From Haemaphysalis longicornis (taxonomy: Eukaryota; Arthropoda; Arachnida; Ixodida; Ixodidae): a DNA stretch of 64,000 nucleotides. Positions 1-53,546 of this stretch are shown one piece after another (within the stretch, counting starts at the first letter, position 1; each line of letters starts with the position of its first letter). The stretch is taken from assembly GCA_013339765.2 (NCBI GenBank), contig CM023457.1, positions 29,222,909 to 29,286,908 on the forward strand, read 5' to 3'. The notes beneath the pieces were generated by a model, which was not told where the DNA came from, searched no databases, and worked only from the letters and a program-made list of their open reading frames with translations. The position numbers and the translations under genes are program-made.

Positions 1-1163
1 GCTGTGGGCGATTGTTTTCTTAGTCTCCGCCTTAAAAGTGACTTTATTTACGGCCATTCCTTTTATTATGTTCGAGGGGAGCGCCAGCTTACCATGCCTT
101 TGTTTCAATAATGCGTGGGACGAAATACTCATTGGAGAAGAACCGTTCGCCGTCTTCACTGGGATACTATGGCACCTGCTGTAAATTTTGCAGCTAATTA
201 AGCATTACGGCAGTGACAGTGGGCTTAGTAGCTGTTTAGTTCCTAATACTAGCCTTTCTTTATCAATGAAACTCCTGCCAAAGTTTGAACCCGTAAGCTT
301 CTTGTGGACTTCAGCAAGGTAACTAGTTTACTCCGAACATAAGAAAATAACAGCTACAGGCTTCAACAGTGATTGATGATTTGGGGTAGGTTAGAAATAG
401 TGTAGAGTAATCACACACACTGGCAATTTAAAGCTTCCGAGAGTTTGGGCCAATTTTTAAACGCGTACACTCATGAAGGGATTGTGACGAATTTGGCCTG
501 ACTAGGACAGCGTAACCACAGTTCTTCGTCATGAAATCCGAACAAAGTGGCATCGCGCAGTTGTTCAGTGCGAAACGAGCCCGCTGCCCGACTGCAATAA
601 CTTTTGCTTCAGAAATAACAGATGACCAGTGCACCCAGCCTCATTAATTTTAGCAAGGTTATAAATAACTTTCAGCAACAAAACCAGGTCTGATTTTTTT
701 TGGCGAATCGATATTACTATATAATCCGTACTCAAATTCGGCACTGCGCACATCTTAATTGACTGAATTTTCATGTAAGCGCATTTGCTCTGGTTATGCA
801 AGCGCAAAAGAAACCTGTTTAAGTACTGTGGTTAAAAAATAGCACACTCTAAAGGAGCCACAGATTCAATGGATACTGCACCGCGATATTTCAGCACATC
901 GTTCCAACTGAAGTCACCGAATCACCGAGGAGCATAAGAGAGGGAGACAACACCCATGAATCATCATTTTTACTTTGCGAAAACAATGTGAATCGCCAGA
1001 ACAACCTAAGTCAGTAGCTACGCCTCTGGGAATCTGTTATTTGTAGTGTGTGTATGCATACGACTTTCTTTAATGCTCACGTAAAGGACACGCAATCCTC
1101 TAGCGTCCACATAAATGTTTTTCGGCCAAACCCTTTAAGGGCGCGGGCTGTCGCCGTCTCCTG
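1..1163. other. Unannotated intergenic DNA
   Basis: I see no coding region, RNA gene or clear repeat here. The short open frames have no recognisable domain and overlap on both strands. It lies upstream of the only host gene in the window. Confidence 0.5.
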
Positions 1164-1193
1164 TTGTCATCGTCGTTTTATGTAGTCACGGTA

Positions 1194-1325
1194 CTAAAAC
1201 ACCGGGACACTCGTATTCCAACGCTTCGCGCTAGAACGTTTCATCTCCGTGGATCAAAAACGCGTACTAAAATAGCACACTGGGACACTCGTTTTCGAAC
1301 GCCTCGCGCTAAAACGCTTCTTGCT
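1194..1325. repeat. Diverged tandem duplication, period about 75 bp
   Basis: Two neighbouring copies share the core CGGGACACTCGT/TGGGACACTCGT, then AACGC.TCGCGCTA.AACG, at about 1203-1240 and 1280-1315. The copies have diverged. No protein or terminal repeat is visible, so this is probably an old local duplication or a piece of an unnamed repeat. Confidence 0.5.
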
Positions 1326-2670
1326 TCAAAGACACGAGACGTCTCCAACAAACCTGTATGCCTATACTTCCCAACGGTTTCATCTCCTTGGGCATAAACG
1401 CCAAGGCACCAAAAGTACGCTTATACACTGCATGCTTGGCCCCTCCCCCAGTTTCCGTTAGTAGAGATGGCCCGTATTTTTTTTGTCACACCTCGACACA
1501 ATGCTACCGATCACAGTTTCTCGACGTAGGTACAGCGCCGTGTTCTAGCGACACTTGTCGCTAGAAGACAGCGGGATGCCAGTATTGGATTTTTGTAGGG
1601 CCTTCCGCAAAGACTTCGTGAACTGAAGACACCCCAAAGCTCGCGTAGCTGAGCAGTCTGTCTACCACCCAGCCACACTAAAATACCATTTCTAATAGGG
1701 TAACTTAAAACTCCCGTCCGCATAGTGTCGCGTAAAAAGCCCGCGCTATTAAAGCCCTCCCTAATGCTACTCTTCGGTGGCGAAGCACGTACTTGTTACG
1801 CTTCGTATTTCTGCTCAGTGCAAGGAGGTATATCTTGCTTTGACAGAAACACGAACCAGGTGTCTTATAGTAAATGAAGACAGTGCCATATGAGCGTACA
1901 ATTTTGTCGTGTCTTATCATGAGGCGAGCAAAGCAGCCTTCACCCCTTAACGTCTCTTCGAATAATGGCACTGCATAATTTACCCAACGCACTACCGTTT
2001 CCGGCCGTTAACCCAGAGTGCTGGTATGCACTCATCGCCGTGCAAGAACAAGATGGCGGCGACAAATTGCTCTTGGTACGCCACTGCGGAACCGTCGACC
2101 TAGATATAATTAGTGCGGTGCTTCGCGCATTTGTCATGTGGGCGTCTCGGATATCTAATTAGATTCTGCAGAGATGAATGTACGCTCGGTGAAAAGATTG
2201 GCTGTTTCATATCAATAGGCCTTTCCTTTTCGGCGGTGCCAGGGTTGCAGCAGCGAGACGCTTATTAAGGGAGGAGGCACTCGAGAGAACACCGTGTCAG
2301 GGGACGCCGGTAAGGAAAGAGGCCAGAAAGAACCAACCGCAGCTGTGCAAAGATATGAGCGATTGCCAAGGATATAAGGATAACTTTCTCGCCAGCGATG
2401 CTTATTTGTACGGTGGGATGAATGATACCGCTGGCTTCTCAATCAGATCCCGGTTATGTGATGCGATGAATTCCTGTGCTCAATATCGTCCGCGCATCCT
2501 AGGGCGCCTCCTTGCTGATGTGCCATCCTTCCGTCATTACAGGATCATATTGCTAATTTAGGCGAAATTAGGCTGTTTGGTTCAATTTTCTTGTTTGTTG
2601 ATGGCGTGCCTCCTGAACCACGTGACATCAATGACGGTATGGGCAAAAAAATTTTTATATAAAAAGAACC

Positions 2671-2757
2671 AGTGAGTGAGTGAGTGAGTGAGTGAGTGAG
2701 GGATGAGTGAGTGAGTGAGTGGAGTGAGTGAGTGAGTGGTGAGTGAGTGAGTAGTGA
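2671..2757. repeat. (AGTG)n microsatellite
   Basis: An imperfect tetranucleotide array of AGTG/GAGT, preceded by an A/T-rich stretch. It is the same motif, on the opposite strand, as the long (CACT)n array near the right end of the window. Confidence 0.9.
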
Positions 2758-2912
2758 GGAGGGAGAGTTATGAATGAAGTGAGCGGATGAATGAATGACT
2801 GAACAAAACGCATCGTTGTATAAGTACCCTTCGACCGCCTTCCCGAGCTTACGCCAGCTATAATAATTTTCATTCGAAATCCAAACCATTTTAATTTATT
2901 GTAGTACACGGG

Positions 2913-2944
2913 TATTTATTTATTTATTTATTTATTTATTTATT
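2913..2944. repeat. (TATT)n microsatellite
   Basis: About eight uninterrupted TATT/ATTT units. Confidence 0.9.
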
Positions 2945-4968
2945 CAATATTAGGATGAAAAAATAGCTGTGCATTCAGAGTGGTCCAGAGTGAAGCCTAC
3001 GAGTACATCTTAAATCAGCAAAAAACGTGTTGAGCTTCGTAAAATAGAAGTTGTAGTAGAGTACTTGACGAGAACGTCGCGCAATTTATATACCTCCCGT
3101 CTAACATCGTCTGATTCAGTATTATGCCGCTAAAATGAGCCGCATAATCAATTTCGGGGCTGGTGATCGGTATCCGAGATAACGTTGTTTCGCAGTAGCA
3201 TAGAGCCACTTCGCAAGAAAGTATTGCTTTTCCATTAAAGAGGGAACGAATGGGCTCAATAAAGTTTCGCGAATGCCCAACCGAATGTCGGCCACGTAAT
3301 GTAGACCACAAACAGATGCTTTTCTCTCAAAAGCTGCATGCACCCGAAGACTGATAAGATCTGCGTGACCTTTGGAAGCGATTAAAAACCAAGATAGTCA
3401 GCGATTTCCACTAGATGAGCGTGCGCAAAGAAATATAAACAAGATACAAATATCGCAAAAAACAACAAAATCACGATTGATATTTTGGTGTCATTTTGGC
3501 GCTCATAATGTATGAATTGGGAAAACCGAAAAAAGACAGTACGCAAACAGTATAGTGCTAAGTTTAAAGAAATGGGATGTCTTTCGAGTCGCCAGAGTCT
3601 TGAGCCATTATTTTGAATTCAGCGGCGAGCGAAACAGAAAGCAGAAGCCTTTTAAATGGGCAGTTTGGACGACCAATGAAAGGGCGGGCCGTCCCTGGGC
3701 ATTGTTTGAATGTCCGCGCTACACCGCAGTAGTGTGCTGGTTCGCATAAATACAAATAAGGGGACAAAGAAGGACTGGTCGAAACGCACTCTGTGGGGCA
3801 AATAGGTGCAAAAAAAAAAAAAGAGTGGGGCGAATGGGTGGGGCAAAAATAAAAGGTCTGGCAAATAGGTTCCTTTCTTTTCTTTGTGCCACGAAAACAT
3901 TCGTTCGCCGTAAGAAAGAGCCAAATGTGCGTGACTGGCCGGTACCCACAAACCCTGGGGACGAGCCTGAAGATGTGCTCCGATCGACAGTTGCGGTTGG
4001 TGGATTGTTGGCAGATGGGATTTAGAGGAATTGGCCTAAACGTGTGGTTTAGAAAATTTTCTTTAGGAATTCTCAGTTTTTATATGCTATTTTAAGCACT
4101 GGTGCTATGACGATTTCGATGCTTTTTGGGAAGAACGCATTTAAGCGACTTTAGCGGTCCCTTGAAAGCCTTTGTTCGTTCAAACGATTTCCGTTTACAG
4201 ATACCAACACCCGGTTTCCGTCGCACGTATCACCAAAAGAAGACATTGAATGTTATGAGGGAGGGTCGGAGGGAGGGGTTTGAAGACTGAAAGAAAGGAA
4301 AGAGGAAATAGATAAACAAAGAAGGAAAGGAAGAGAGAGGAGAGAAAAATAGTTGACAATCCTGCCTTGGCAAACGCGTTGTCCACAGGGTTATGACAGC
4401 CATTTTTGCGCATGTGCAGTGCTCCCGTTTGACTACAACCAGCCAGGACCCCTGCTTCTTCCGCTGTAAAACCTGGTCTCTTAATATGTTTGCAGAAAAT
4501 ATCCGGCATAACAAGTTTTTTCTTGTTTAGTCCCTCTTAAGCAAAGGTGCTCTCCAAGCATATTTTTTTCAACTTCGGACTTGTGACTGGTTAGGGTTTC
4601 GCAAAAATTTTACAGAAATTTAGGGAATATTTTACTAATGCGCAAGTGTTCCACCACCGGTTTTCATTTAACGTTGTTTTCTTCAACAAAAAAGTGCATT
4701 GACCCTGTTATAGTAAGTAAACGCGTTAAATTTGTGAATTATGCATTTTTGTTCACATGCAAGGCGTTACATAATCGGTGGTTTTTTCGCAAATGTTTTT
4801 TGCGTGTATCGGTGCGTTTTTCGCGTTTTTTTATTTTTTTGTGTTCGTCATTTGAGGGAGATGTGAAATAATAATGCTGCTGATTTTTTAGTTAATGTTG
4901 GTTATTAAAACGAACTGTTTTCTGCCTCACTGATGGCAATGTAGTTACGCCAAAACGCATTGCAGGAA
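2945..4968. other. Unannotated AT-rich DNA
   Basis: No convincing gene is present. A purine-rich tract lies at about 4260-4350 and an A run at about 3810-3822. Around 4745-4790 the text reads like a diverged copy of the repeat tripled at 32325-32885, sharing AAGGCGTTACATA. Confidence 0.4.
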
Positions 4969-5143
4969 GGCCAACTTTACAGAATGTATTTCTGCAAAGG
5001 GCAAATCGTGGTCATGATGATGATGAAACACGAAGCCTCCCCCGATACAAACGTACTGTAGGGCACCCAACTTTACACAGTCTGTTTCCACAAAGTGCAT
5101 AGGGTGATGATGATGACATGAAAGCTTTTTCCGATACAAGTGC
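4969..5143. repeat. Two tandem copies of a dispersed repeat
   Basis: CCAACTTTACA begins two copies about 100 bp apart (4969 and 5068). Each continues through a TGATGATGATGA tract to CCGATACAA. A related copy with CCAACTTTACACAATTAG is at about 44583. A short (ATCCA)n tract at 5153-5195 follows directly. Confidence 0.6.
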
Positions 5144-5152
5144 GAAGTCCGA

Positions 5153-5195
5153 TCCAATCCAATCCAATTCAGTCCAATCCAATCCAATCCAATCG
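5153..5195. repeat. (ATCCA)n short tandem repeat
   Basis: Pentanucleotide units of TCCAA/ATCCA with one interruption. The run encodes a meaningless Q/S/N/P-rich frame. Confidence 0.85.
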
Positions 5196-7408
5196 ACCAA
5201 TGTCCAAATCTACGACAACGCTGAGCTAACCTGTATTTGTATCAGAGAAAGTTTTGTGTTTCAAGCATCTTTCTTCCATAAAGAGCCGTGTAGTTTTTGT
5301 ATTTTTATAGTTCTTAGCTTTCTAAATTACACGAGAGCCATTATCTAAATTTGCACTATTATTAGATTAAATGCATTAACAGCGCCAAAATCTGCACTTC
5401 TGTGCTGACGCAGGGCGTTACACGGTTGGTGCTGCTATGGGGCACACTCGGCCAAAATGCCGATTCAGTGAAGAAAAGCGCAAGCTTTGTGGCCGAATTT
5501 CGTTCGTGATTACGGCGAGCTGGCTCTACTAGCGACCGATTAATTACGCCGGTTTCGCAGTTCGAAAAAACCGGACTAATTTCATACCTAACGGCACAAG
5601 GAAAGAGTTGGCACTGAAGGCTCATGTTCTTGGTTCTTACGTTCTCTTTTTCGCCGCACATAGAATCGGGCTTACGAATGGAGATATTAGTAGGGCGTAA
5701 AGAAATAAAAAAATGAGGTCAATGCACGGGCTATGAGCTCATTCCTGCTATCGTAAGCGATTTCTTCGTGGCCACATGATCTAACACTTAGAGCGTGTTG
5801 CCGGGCAACATTTTAGTTTGGTTAGGAATGAAAACTGGGCTGTTTGGGCTAGCGTTTCTTAAGTATCTTCCTAATCGTCCGCATTGTATTTCGTTGGCCT
5901 AGCAATCATGACAAAGTTAAAGTCATTCTACTTTCCTTGAGGTGCCGGCCAATTGCAGCCCGAACCCAGTGTTCGGATGATAAATGTAGATTTGAATAGT
6001 ATTGCATTGGTGGTGGTCGGTATAATGGGTGACGTTATCCCTGATTGGACACTTGAAATAGTCGTCACTCCATGTCAAGTGTGCAAGATCAGGACCGTGA
6101 CCAACTTTCCAACGGGGAGTTACTGCGAGTGCAGCACATCCCGTGGTAGCATCTCAGTGCAGCGTGATCTATGCGCCATCACTCCAGATAGCGCAGGCTG
6201 GTAAGAGGCCATTATGCTTTCGTATTGAAAGCCCGTAATATGTCTTTAGCTCCCGAAGCAATTTTCCTAGCGAGATGCCAAAGTGTTAGAGATGGGTGGG
6301 GTTGTGCGGCAGATTTGGAGGCTGAAGATTCCAGCGCAGTTTTGAAATTAGAAAGAACAAACGAAGCAGAGAAAACAGATCGTATGACTTTTTTCTGTTT
6401 TTGAAGCACGGCCTTCGGCTGTACGCATCAAAAAGCGGTTTTATCATGCATCTACTGCATTTACAGTACTCCTACATCCAGCAAAACGTTTGCAAAACGA
6501 GTCAATCAAGGCAAAGCAAAGACCAGTCTGTACCCTTCCAAACTCTTAGTCTCGAAGTGACGACATTTGCTGTGCTGGCCTCGCGCATCGATTGAACTGT
6601 GGAACCTGCGCTATTCACAAGGTACGGTCCAGTTCTCCTTTTGTATTTCTTGCTCCGGTAAGGGATAAACTCGTCAGCATCCATCTGTTTATTCATTCTG
6701 TCCTACCTACAGATTTGACGTACCGTAGTCTGCAGTGTAGCGATCTCTCCATTACCAAGAAAACTGTAGACGTGACCTTTGTATGCTTAGGGCAACACCG
6801 GGGTTTAAGTTTAGATCTGCTCACCCTGGTCGGTTTATAGTTATCGATTTGGTTAAGACATGCTCTGTACTGCCTCCATGGGGCCTATAGCGTTGCACCT
6901 ATCTCTCTCATTGCCCTTTTACCCCACCTGTTATAATTTTCCCACGTGCTATTATTTTGGGAGGCAACTTGCAGTCAATTAAAGAAAAAAAATGTGGTAC
7001 TTATACAAAAATCATGTATGTTCGTGGCTTCCCTCAGTGTGGGCTCATTCGTACGTATATTCCGCATAGGGCTATTCGCATGTTAATGCCTATTCCTTAT
7101 ATTCCTTCATCGTGGTTGGGTAGTGCTCATACGAACCGAAACACTGGGTTATATCTCTGATTCAGGAACCTGTAAATATGACGAAGGTTCAATACGGAAA
7201 ACAGAACGCCTCTGTGCACACCATTCAGAGTCACCTCGAAGAACATGAAGTCGTTCGAAAGAAAGTCGTGATCTTCCGCTATAGCCCGCAAGGCAGTTCA
7301 GGCGCGGAATTGAAGTCGCTGTCGTAGTCTTGTGTCGCGATAAGTCAGCAACCTAGCAAAAATATCCCTTTAGTTTTTTTTTGCCAGACAATAACCTGCT
7401 GCGCTCCG
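5196..7408. other. Unannotated intergenic DNA
   Basis: I see no supported gene. The open frame at 5953-6204 has no recognisable domain. At about 5390-5440 a GCAGGGCGTTACACGGTT stretch resembles the repeat family at 32325-32885. Confidence 0.45.
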
Positions 7409-7670
7409 ATTAGAAAATGATTGATTGATTGTAGGGTTTAACGCACTGGCACAACGCAGGCGATGAGGCGCGCCGTAGTGGAGGGCTCCGGATTAATTTT
7501 GACCACCTGGGGATCTTTAACGTGCGCCGAAATCTCGCACACACGGGCGTTTTTGCTTTTCGCCTGCATGAGAAAAGCGGTCGCCCGGCGGGGAATCGAA
7601 CCCGCGTCCTCGTGCTCAGTAGCACAATGCCTTAGCCACTGAGCCACCGCGGCGGGTCGAATTAGAAAAT
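7409..7670 (-). mobile_element. tRNA-derived SINE with 10-bp target-site duplication
   Basis: Read on the minus strand, the element starts with a tRNA-like head: GGTGGCTCAGTGGCTAAGG resembles the A box and GGTTCGATTCC the B box. It continues through a conserved body (GGAGCCCTCCACTACGGCG) to GCGTTAAACCC and a short (AATC)n tail. ATTAGAAAAT lies directly on both sides (7409-7418 and 7661-7670), a clear target-site duplication from retroposition. It belongs to the same family as the copies at 8893, 9243, 19900 and 20462. It is non-autonomous and must use the machinery of another element. Confidence 0.88.
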
Positions 7671-7788
7671 ATTTTTAATCAGTCCACTAAGATCAGTTCA
7701 CTAAGAATTGAACCGACGTCCTTGGGCTCAGCTGCGCAACTTACCGCTGTGGCGCCCCTCACAGCCCAGGTCTAGCTTCGGCGCGTTA

Positions 7789-7875
<87 letters not shown>
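7671..7875 (+). mobile_element. SINE remnant with long (AATC)n tail
   Basis: Only the end of the SINE (GGCGCGTTAAA) is clear before about 20 AATC units (7788-7875). Upstream, the degraded words CCTTGGGCTCAGCTGCGCAAC resemble a broken tRNA-like head on the minus strand. An A/T-rich AATA array (about 7900-7938) follows. Confidence 0.6.
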
Positions 7876-7878
<3 letters not shown>

Positions 7879-8040
7879 ATCAATTAAATCAAATCAATAT
7901 AAATAATAAAAAATAATAAATAAATAAATAAATAAATATCGTGTTATCTGCAGGCACAATTCTAAAAAGAAAGGACATTCGTAGAGCTTACCATAATATA
8001 GTGTAAGTAGAATACCATTTCGTCTCCTGCGAATTTCGGT

Positions 8041-8334
8041 GATCAAAGGCGCCAAGTGATCTGAGCGCCAAGTCGGGGCCCGCAGGGAGGCGCTGGCGCC
8101 GGCTACAATCCTTGGGGAGGGGAAGGAGGGGAGGGCAGGCGCCGTGGGAAAACCAATCCCTGACGTCGTCCAGTTCCCTGCGCGCCTCTAACGCGCGCTG
8201 GTCCCCTAAGGCTGAGCGCTGCCGCCGACGAAGGGAATTGGTGCCTGCTGTAACCTTCCATCAGTGATCGTGTCTTACGGAATACGCCGCACCATTTGAC
8301 CGCTTTTCGGAAAAGGAGCTTATTACAGGTCGTT
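8041..8334 (+). promoter_or_regulatory. CpG-rich putative promoter and 5' UTR of the Sidestep-like gene
   Basis: This stretch is clearly richer in G, C and CpG than its AT-rich surroundings (GGCGCC, GCGCGC, CGCCGCCGACG), with a CRE-like TGACGTCG and a GGGGAGGGG tract. It ends immediately before the predicted initiator ATG at 8335. I see no TATA box, which would fit a CpG-type promoter. Promoter function is inferred from composition and position only. Confidence 0.45.
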
Positions 8335-48925
<40,591 letters not shown>

Positions 48926-50903
48926 TGAAAACAGAAGGGAGGGTCGCTATTGTTGCCGGGAAAGCTGCTTGAGAATACGTAAACTTATTTATCAGGAGTG
49001 GTTTACTGAAATCAAAGCACTGCATCTCCTCTTCGATGCTGGGTTTCTTTTTGCTTTTCTTGGAGCAAAGCATAGCAAGAAACAAAAACCGCTGACTGTA
49101 GCTGAGGTTGGTTTCTTCTCACTTGTTTTTAATTGTTTTCTATTCTTGCAGGAAAACAAATCAGCTCCAACGAGGTCACCAGATAAAGTGGCAGGCAGGT
49201 TTAAAGTGTGCTGCGAGAGCAAGATTCGTTGTTTCGTCACTTCACGTAGATTTTGATATAACATAATTAGCGTACCTTGGTTTCCAAGGTTACGCTTCTT
49301 TAAAGGTTACCTCAGCCTTTCAACTTATTTGTGGTTGGGCGCTGCATGAGAGTCCAGTAGCAGTCTTCACGGTGCCAAAACTATCCAGGCTTCGTGCCAC
49401 TTTACGCTGTCATAAACGCGGGTTTCCTTGTTTTTTCGGAAATGCCAAATCATCCGACCAACCGTATATGGCGGCAATAAACGGTAATAGCAGCTGTCAG
49501 GAAATGACTTCCTATGTTTCCTGTTTGAACCTAAAGGTAGAGCAAATGAAGCTATTTAGAACACAATTCATTCAACAAAAATGTTCATTTTAGCTATGTT
49601 TACTGGTTTGGTCCACACAAAATCTTTCCTTGCCTCGCGCCAAATTTTCGGCATAGGTAAGGACTACCTCCTGTAGTTGATGTTAATTTGGACCACTGAT
49701 CTTAACCACAGCTTCTTCGAGCTGAATGTGCCTTCCCTTTTCCTGAGACGAATCTGAAGGACGACCCTTGAAGACTGAACCCAAGAATAGTTCGGATGGC
49801 AAGAAGATAGTGGATGTTGTAATTTGTACGCAATAAATAATGTAATTTGAGAAACATTTTGGCATGTCTCCGCCTTGCCTTTGCACCACCAATTGAGGAA
49901 TTCCTGAATTTGAGCTAGAAACAAAAGGAACGATAGAGAAAAATGGGGAAGCAATTTTTTATCTTCTTGCTATTGACCGTTTACAAGGAGCAGTTGGGCT
50001 GATCTTCTACAGGGGACGTTGGCGCCGCACTCGTCATGAGTGCATGAGTGGCCTTTAGCGCGGGGCGGCTTCGGTGTCTGCCGTAGGCTTCCATGGTGCT
50101 CATCGAAGTGCGCAGTCATAAAATGTGGAAGTGACGGGGAAAAAATGTGAACTGTAGTCGGATGAACCAGCTGCGATCCGGACTTCAAGGTGTGGCACGA
50201 CTCGCCATGCAAGTCTCACTAACCGCAACTTCAGAAACGCTGTTCGTGTGTGCAGCCTTTCGCAATGCACCGCCTTCCGCACAGTGAGCGCCATGCGGAG
50301 AGCTGGCGTCGTTCGATCGCCGGTCTCTAAACGAAGAATTTTGTTCCAAGTACATCGGCAAGGATGACTTTTTCTGACCGTAACGGAAGGCTGCCCCCAA
50401 GCGTAGTGTAGTCCGCACCAATCTGCCTCGACACACTTATCATGCCTATTGTTGTGTTTACGTGTTGCGTGCGTGTCGTCACGACGAACTAGCCAGCCTG
50501 GGTGTTTAAGCCGATCGGAGAGGCGACTCCCAGATTCTTTTCTAGTTTTCGCAAAGCATATCAGCTTTGCCACGGTGTCGAATATCTGGTAGAATACCAA
50601 ACGCCGTTCATCGCGCCGCTGGCACCCCAAAGCCCCGACGCTCGGCGCTACCGCTAACCAGTCATTACCACTCGTGACGAGCGCGGAAACCTGGCTTCAG
50701 TAACATATGTTCGGTCGCACTGTAGGCCTCTATAATGCACGTTGGCGCAACTAGAGCTAAGCCGTAGCGGCAGTTGCTTTGCGTCGGAGGCTGCAGCTTC
50801 GACGTTATTTCCAACTCGGTTAATAATCCGTGCGCGAACGAAACCGTACATGCTCATGAGATAAAAGTGAGCCATGCAGCGCGACAAAGCCGTTTAATTT
50901 ACA
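48926..50903 (+). other. Probable 3' UTR followed by unannotated DNA
   Basis: Sequence directly after the stop codon is presumably 3' UTR. Candidate AATAAA signals occur at about 49476 and 49831, but nothing here lets me choose. The longer minus-strand frames at 50100-50630 have no recognisable domain. Confidence 0.35.
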
Positions 50904-51101
50904 TCAGGGGCGGCAACCTCTTGAGGTGGGGAGCGGAGTTGCATGAAGCCGACACGGTAAGGGGACGGGGGTCAAATAGAGGCGAGGGAGGCGGGGCTTT
51001 TTTGGCAGGGATACCGGCCGACTGATGGGGGAGGGAGCACCCAACGCTCCCTTTTTGACTGGTGTGTAATAAAGTTTTCACTGACTGACTGACTGACTAG
51101 C
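50904..51101 (+). mobile_element. Short dispersed element with AATAAAG and (CTGA)n end
   Basis: Starts GGGGCGGCAACCTCTTGAGG, as in the fragment at 14543, and ends with GTGTGTAATAAAGTTTTCA followed by CTGACTGACTGACTGACT. A polyadenylation-like signal directly before a tetranucleotide tail suggests the 3' end of a retroposed RNA. No coding frame is recognised. Confidence 0.5.
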
Positions 51102-52373
51102 ACGGTACAAAGAACGGATGTGAAGACGTCATTTGGCTAAGCGTGAGGATGGGAATCAACGACAACTGGAACAGATCTTGCTTTGCTTCTGTCTAACCCC
51201 ATTTGAAATTAGAATTGCCATGTCAGCCTTCAGAATTAGGAGGAGGGGGGTTCTGACGTCGTGCCTTCCTTGCGTGCGGCCAGCTGGCCGCAAGTTGCCA
51301 CTCCTGTGTGCGCTGAAATGAAAAAAGAATGCCGTAAAAAAGGCATAAAACGCGCGAAATGTAGTCGGGAGATGGGCGCTAGTCAGAACAAAGCTTTAAA
51401 AAGCTTTATGGGCCATTTTTCGCCACTAAGTAGTTTCTGAGGGTTGGCGCACAATGTCTACACGTCCGATAAGTCCTCATTCAGCGACACTCCAAAATAA
51501 TTGCACAATTCGCCCATAAAGCTGCTCCGGCGCTCGTTGATGAGCCCCGGCCCCTTAAAAGCCACGTCGAGAAACACGTCTGAAAGGGCCAGCAATGCCT
51601 ACGGACGTCCCATCATCCAGCATGGCTGCGCCCAGGCCGCCTCTCTGTAAACTGCGTATATTTGGTCGATTCTTGCTACTGTGTGACTACGTCAAATATG
51701 AGGTATTCGGAAACAGTTTTGCTTACTCTCCGTCATACAGCAAACATATATTACGGTTAGCACAAGCAGTAATAGCATTAGGGTGATCAACAGCAGTGAC
51801 AACTTCTGAAACATGCTATAAAAGATAATAAGCGCGATTTCAAATATTTCTTGTACTTGTGCGGCATTAAACGCATGATGTAATCGTTTATTGACGGTTC
51901 TTCACCTCGTTAGTTTTACGATTATTGTTGCCTTTTTCTATCAAGAGCAATCGATTGCATGCACATATCAATGTTACAATAAACATACCAAAGAAGACAA
52001 ATATATAAACGCCTTCTGACCTTTGAGTGGAGCATCACGATGTACCTTATCGAGGGCAGAGCTGCTTGACAATGGCATAGTGCTGCGTTCTTTTCTCCGC
52101 TGTTTCATGGCTCATTGTTTCGGAGCATAAATAAGCTGTACAGCCGGTACAATTTATAACAGACAAGAACGGTAAGCAAGCCCTGCTTTCGTGATAAATT
52201 ACTAGCAGCCAGCTTCGTGAGCGCGCTGAATAATGAAGACATGGGCGGTCGCACAATGCCAAGCTTTGTCATTAGGAACCCTCAAGAAAAGGGCAGCTGC
52301 GATAGATTGAACGTCCGACGGAATGTTAAACTCCCATCCAACATGCAAGAAATTTGATTAATAGCCACCGCGT
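51102..52373. other. Unannotated DNA
   Basis: No supported gene or repeat boundary. Confidence 0.4.

Positions 52374-52448
<75 letters not shown>
52374..52448. repeat. (GA)n microsatellite at the end of a retrotransposon
   Basis: Some 37 GA units. On the minus strand this is the CT-repeat tail that follows CAACAAAGTTGTT at the 3' end of the retrotransposon at 52449-56480. Confidence 0.92.
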
Positions 52449-52450
<2 letters not shown>

Positions 52451-52477
52451 AACTTTGTTGAATCGCCTGAAGTTCGG

Positions 52478-53395
52478 CTAGGCTCCCTCCACATGGGGGA
52501 AGGGGGTGCTGTCACCGTGACGCGGCTGGGCGTCGTCCCGGGCATCCCTTGAGGTCTGCGCACGAGCTCCGTCCACGGGTCCAGGAAGGCTAGCGCCCCC
52601 TTCCCCCGCAGCTTCGCCCGGTCGCTGCTTCTCAAGGACTGCCAAGACCTGCTGGACGGCCTTGAGTTGAGTGTCGTAGTCATAGCTCCTCGTCGCAGCC
52701 TCCAGCTGCGGTGGGATCGTCGTCTTCTCGGTGGCCTCTGGCGGATTTAAGCTACACTCCCAAAGGATTTGAGCTGCCGTGGCTCGTTCCTTTGTGCACA
52801 GTCTACACACATCACTGCCGTACACAATGGGGCAAATGTGTTTGGCAAGCACTGGGGTGAGCAGGGATCCCGACTGCAATTGTCTATATAACACTGCCTC
52901 AGCTCGGGTGAGCCCCGGGAGAGGGGGCGGCATAGTTCGTCTGTTCAGTCTGTACCACTTCACTAGGTCGTTGAAGCTGGTCATCGTGACTTTGGTGATG
53001 TCGAGCGTCCCGTACCCCGGATCAGCCTGGCGTGCTGTCGCGCGCGGTTGGTGAGTCCTCACGCGACTGCGTTGGCCGTCTCGTTGTGGTTCGCGTTGCT
53101 CCGTCCCGATATGGTGTTGCCTATGCGGGCCGGGAACCATTTGATCACCACAGCTCTAATGCACCCGTTGCCTTCAGACTTGCATAAGATGCGCGGCCTC
53201 ACTGCACACTCTGCTCTTGGCGTAATTCAGTACCGCTGTTTTTGAGTCGCGCAACACCGTCGTGCAGCTGGGGTCGGCGACAGCCAGGGCGATGACCACC
53301 TCTTCCGCGTGGTGCACTTTCGTGGCATGTATGCTCGCCGCAGTCCTTGGAACTCCCGTTAATGCTTCTGCTACCGCCGCCACGTTAGACGGCAC
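52478..53395 (-). pseudogene. Retrotransposon ORF2 end: RNase H-like region and Cys-rich tail
   Basis: TKVHHAEEVVIALAVADPSC then TTVLRDSKTAVLNYAKSRV corresponds to the RNase H region (an E then a D-S-x-T/A-A core). Another frame gives DITKVTMTSFNDLVKWYRLN, LPGLTRAEAVLYRQLQSGSL and VCRLCTKERATAAQILWEC, a terminal CxxC...C zinc-finger-like segment. The pieces lie in different frames. Product: C-terminal part of a non-LTR polyprotein. Confidence 0.78.
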
Positions 53396-53546
53396 CGTTG
53401 TCTCTAGCTTGGAGGTCTATGAGGGCTTCGGCTGTTGCTAGTCGTCGCTCCTTGTTGTGCTCGGGATTCATATTCTGCGGTAACTGAGCTGTCGGCTGAT
53501 ATTGTCCGGCAGCGGGACTTCGCTTTGTGTCCTGTCCGCTGAAGAC

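Noticed and set aside
7560..7660. tRNA gene on the minus strand
   Set aside because: A and B boxes are present, but it is the head of a SINE with a shared body and target-site duplication.
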